Below are positions 6,221 through 6,435 of a stretch of 6,435 nt of DNA, in pieces. Every line of letters starts with the position of its first letter. Position 1 is the stretch's first letter. The DNA lies in the NCBI GenBank assembly GCA_030830145.1, contig JAURNO010000464.1, forward strand, positions 1 to 6,435. The letters run 5' to 3'. A program made the position numbers and the translations under genes. This stretch comes from Verrucomicrobiota bacterium. Lineage in GTDB: Bacteria > Verrucomicrobiota > Verrucomicrobiia > Opitutales > Seribacteraceae. The notes beneath the pieces are model-generated. The model worked only from the letters and a program-made list of their open reading frames with translations, did no database searches and was not told the origin of the DNA.

Positions 6221-6435
6221 TTCGGTTCCGCTGTTGGGTTCTGATTTCCCGACCCTAAAGTCGGGAGAGGCGTTTGGGATTTTGTCATCCAAAGCAACCG
6301 CCTGGATTGAGGTCAAGGAGGACGAAGGGTTCACTCATCGGTACCTCTCTCCTTGGCAAGGAGGTTCCCCGACTAACGGCGGTGGCTTCGACCCAAAGAT
6401 GATGGAAAAAATTGGTGAAATTGTGGTCGGGAACC
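6186..6435 (+). CDS. Exported protein of unknown function (5' part, cut by window end)
   Basis: Eighty-three codons are visible and the frame is open to the end. Residues 1-19 form a signal peptide: MLWK, then a hydrophobic core (FTFLILLVSVPLLG), then SDFP, with likely cleavage near residue 18-20. The mature part contains a segment reading AWIEVKEDEG, then RYLSPWQGGSP, then GGGFDPKMMEKIGEIVVG. The pattern of IEVK, RY..W.GG and GGG.D..M...I..L.VG is one I associate with small periplasmic proteins next to toroid-protein genes in Verrucomicrobia and Planctomycetes, but this is from memory and not searched. The start is well supported by AAGGAGG. The 32-nt gap to the toroid gene and the same strand suggest one operon. 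Function and full length are unknown. Confidence 0.75.
   Translation, partial: MLWKFTFLILLVSVPLLGSDFPTLKSGEAFGILSSKATAWIEVKEDEGFTHRYLSPWQGGSPTNGGGFDPKMMEKIGEIVVGN

Overview
The window most resembles a chromosomal segment of a Verrucomicrobia-like bacterium, with Planctomycetes or Lentisphaerae as alternatives. The assignment rests on protein style: an ExbD/MotB-like anchor with the motif LDMLLDTLCNTFGG, a membrane-tethered alpha-toroid (prenyltransferase/squalene-oxidase-repeat) protein ending in LEVYYRYVY, and a large protein combining Ig-like, calcium-repeat and VWA domains. All of this comes from memory of families and was not searched. No rRNA, tRNA, CRISPR array, insertion sequence or phage gene was seen.

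Layout: all genes are on the + strand. Positions 1-183 hold the 3' end of an unidentified gene. It is followed after 14 nt by a 304-aa protein (198-1112) with one acidic-residue-bearing membrane helix, a long coiled coil and a C-terminal globular domain. An AT-rich 254-bp gap (1113-1366) then holds a plausible -10 box and a small inverted repeat. A second gene group starts at 1367: an 82-aa two-helix membrane protein, overlapping by 41 nt an 865-aa single-anchor protein (Ig-like DUF5011-type domain, Asp/Gly-rich disordered region, DxDxDG calcium repeats, VWA domain with an intact DxSxS motif, C-terminal cysteine motif of YHS/TRASH type). After 79 nt comes a 633-aa protein with three membrane helices, a long acidic linker and an alpha-toroid domain. 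The last gene (6186 to the window end) begins with a signal peptide and is cut off.

Working together (inference): the products look like parts of one envelope assembly. It would have a possibly ion-driven coiled-coil anchor, two small-helix membrane modules that resemble each other, and large periplasmic or surface domains suited to binding proteins, calcium or metals. No substrate or process can be named.

The most striking non-coding signal is a near-perfect 21-pair inverted repeat at 4231-4284. It buries the ribosome-binding site of the toroid gene in its stem and places the AUG as the first three bases of the loop. The next gene has a weaker arrangement of the same kind (6171-6220), so translational control by RNA structure is a real possibility here.
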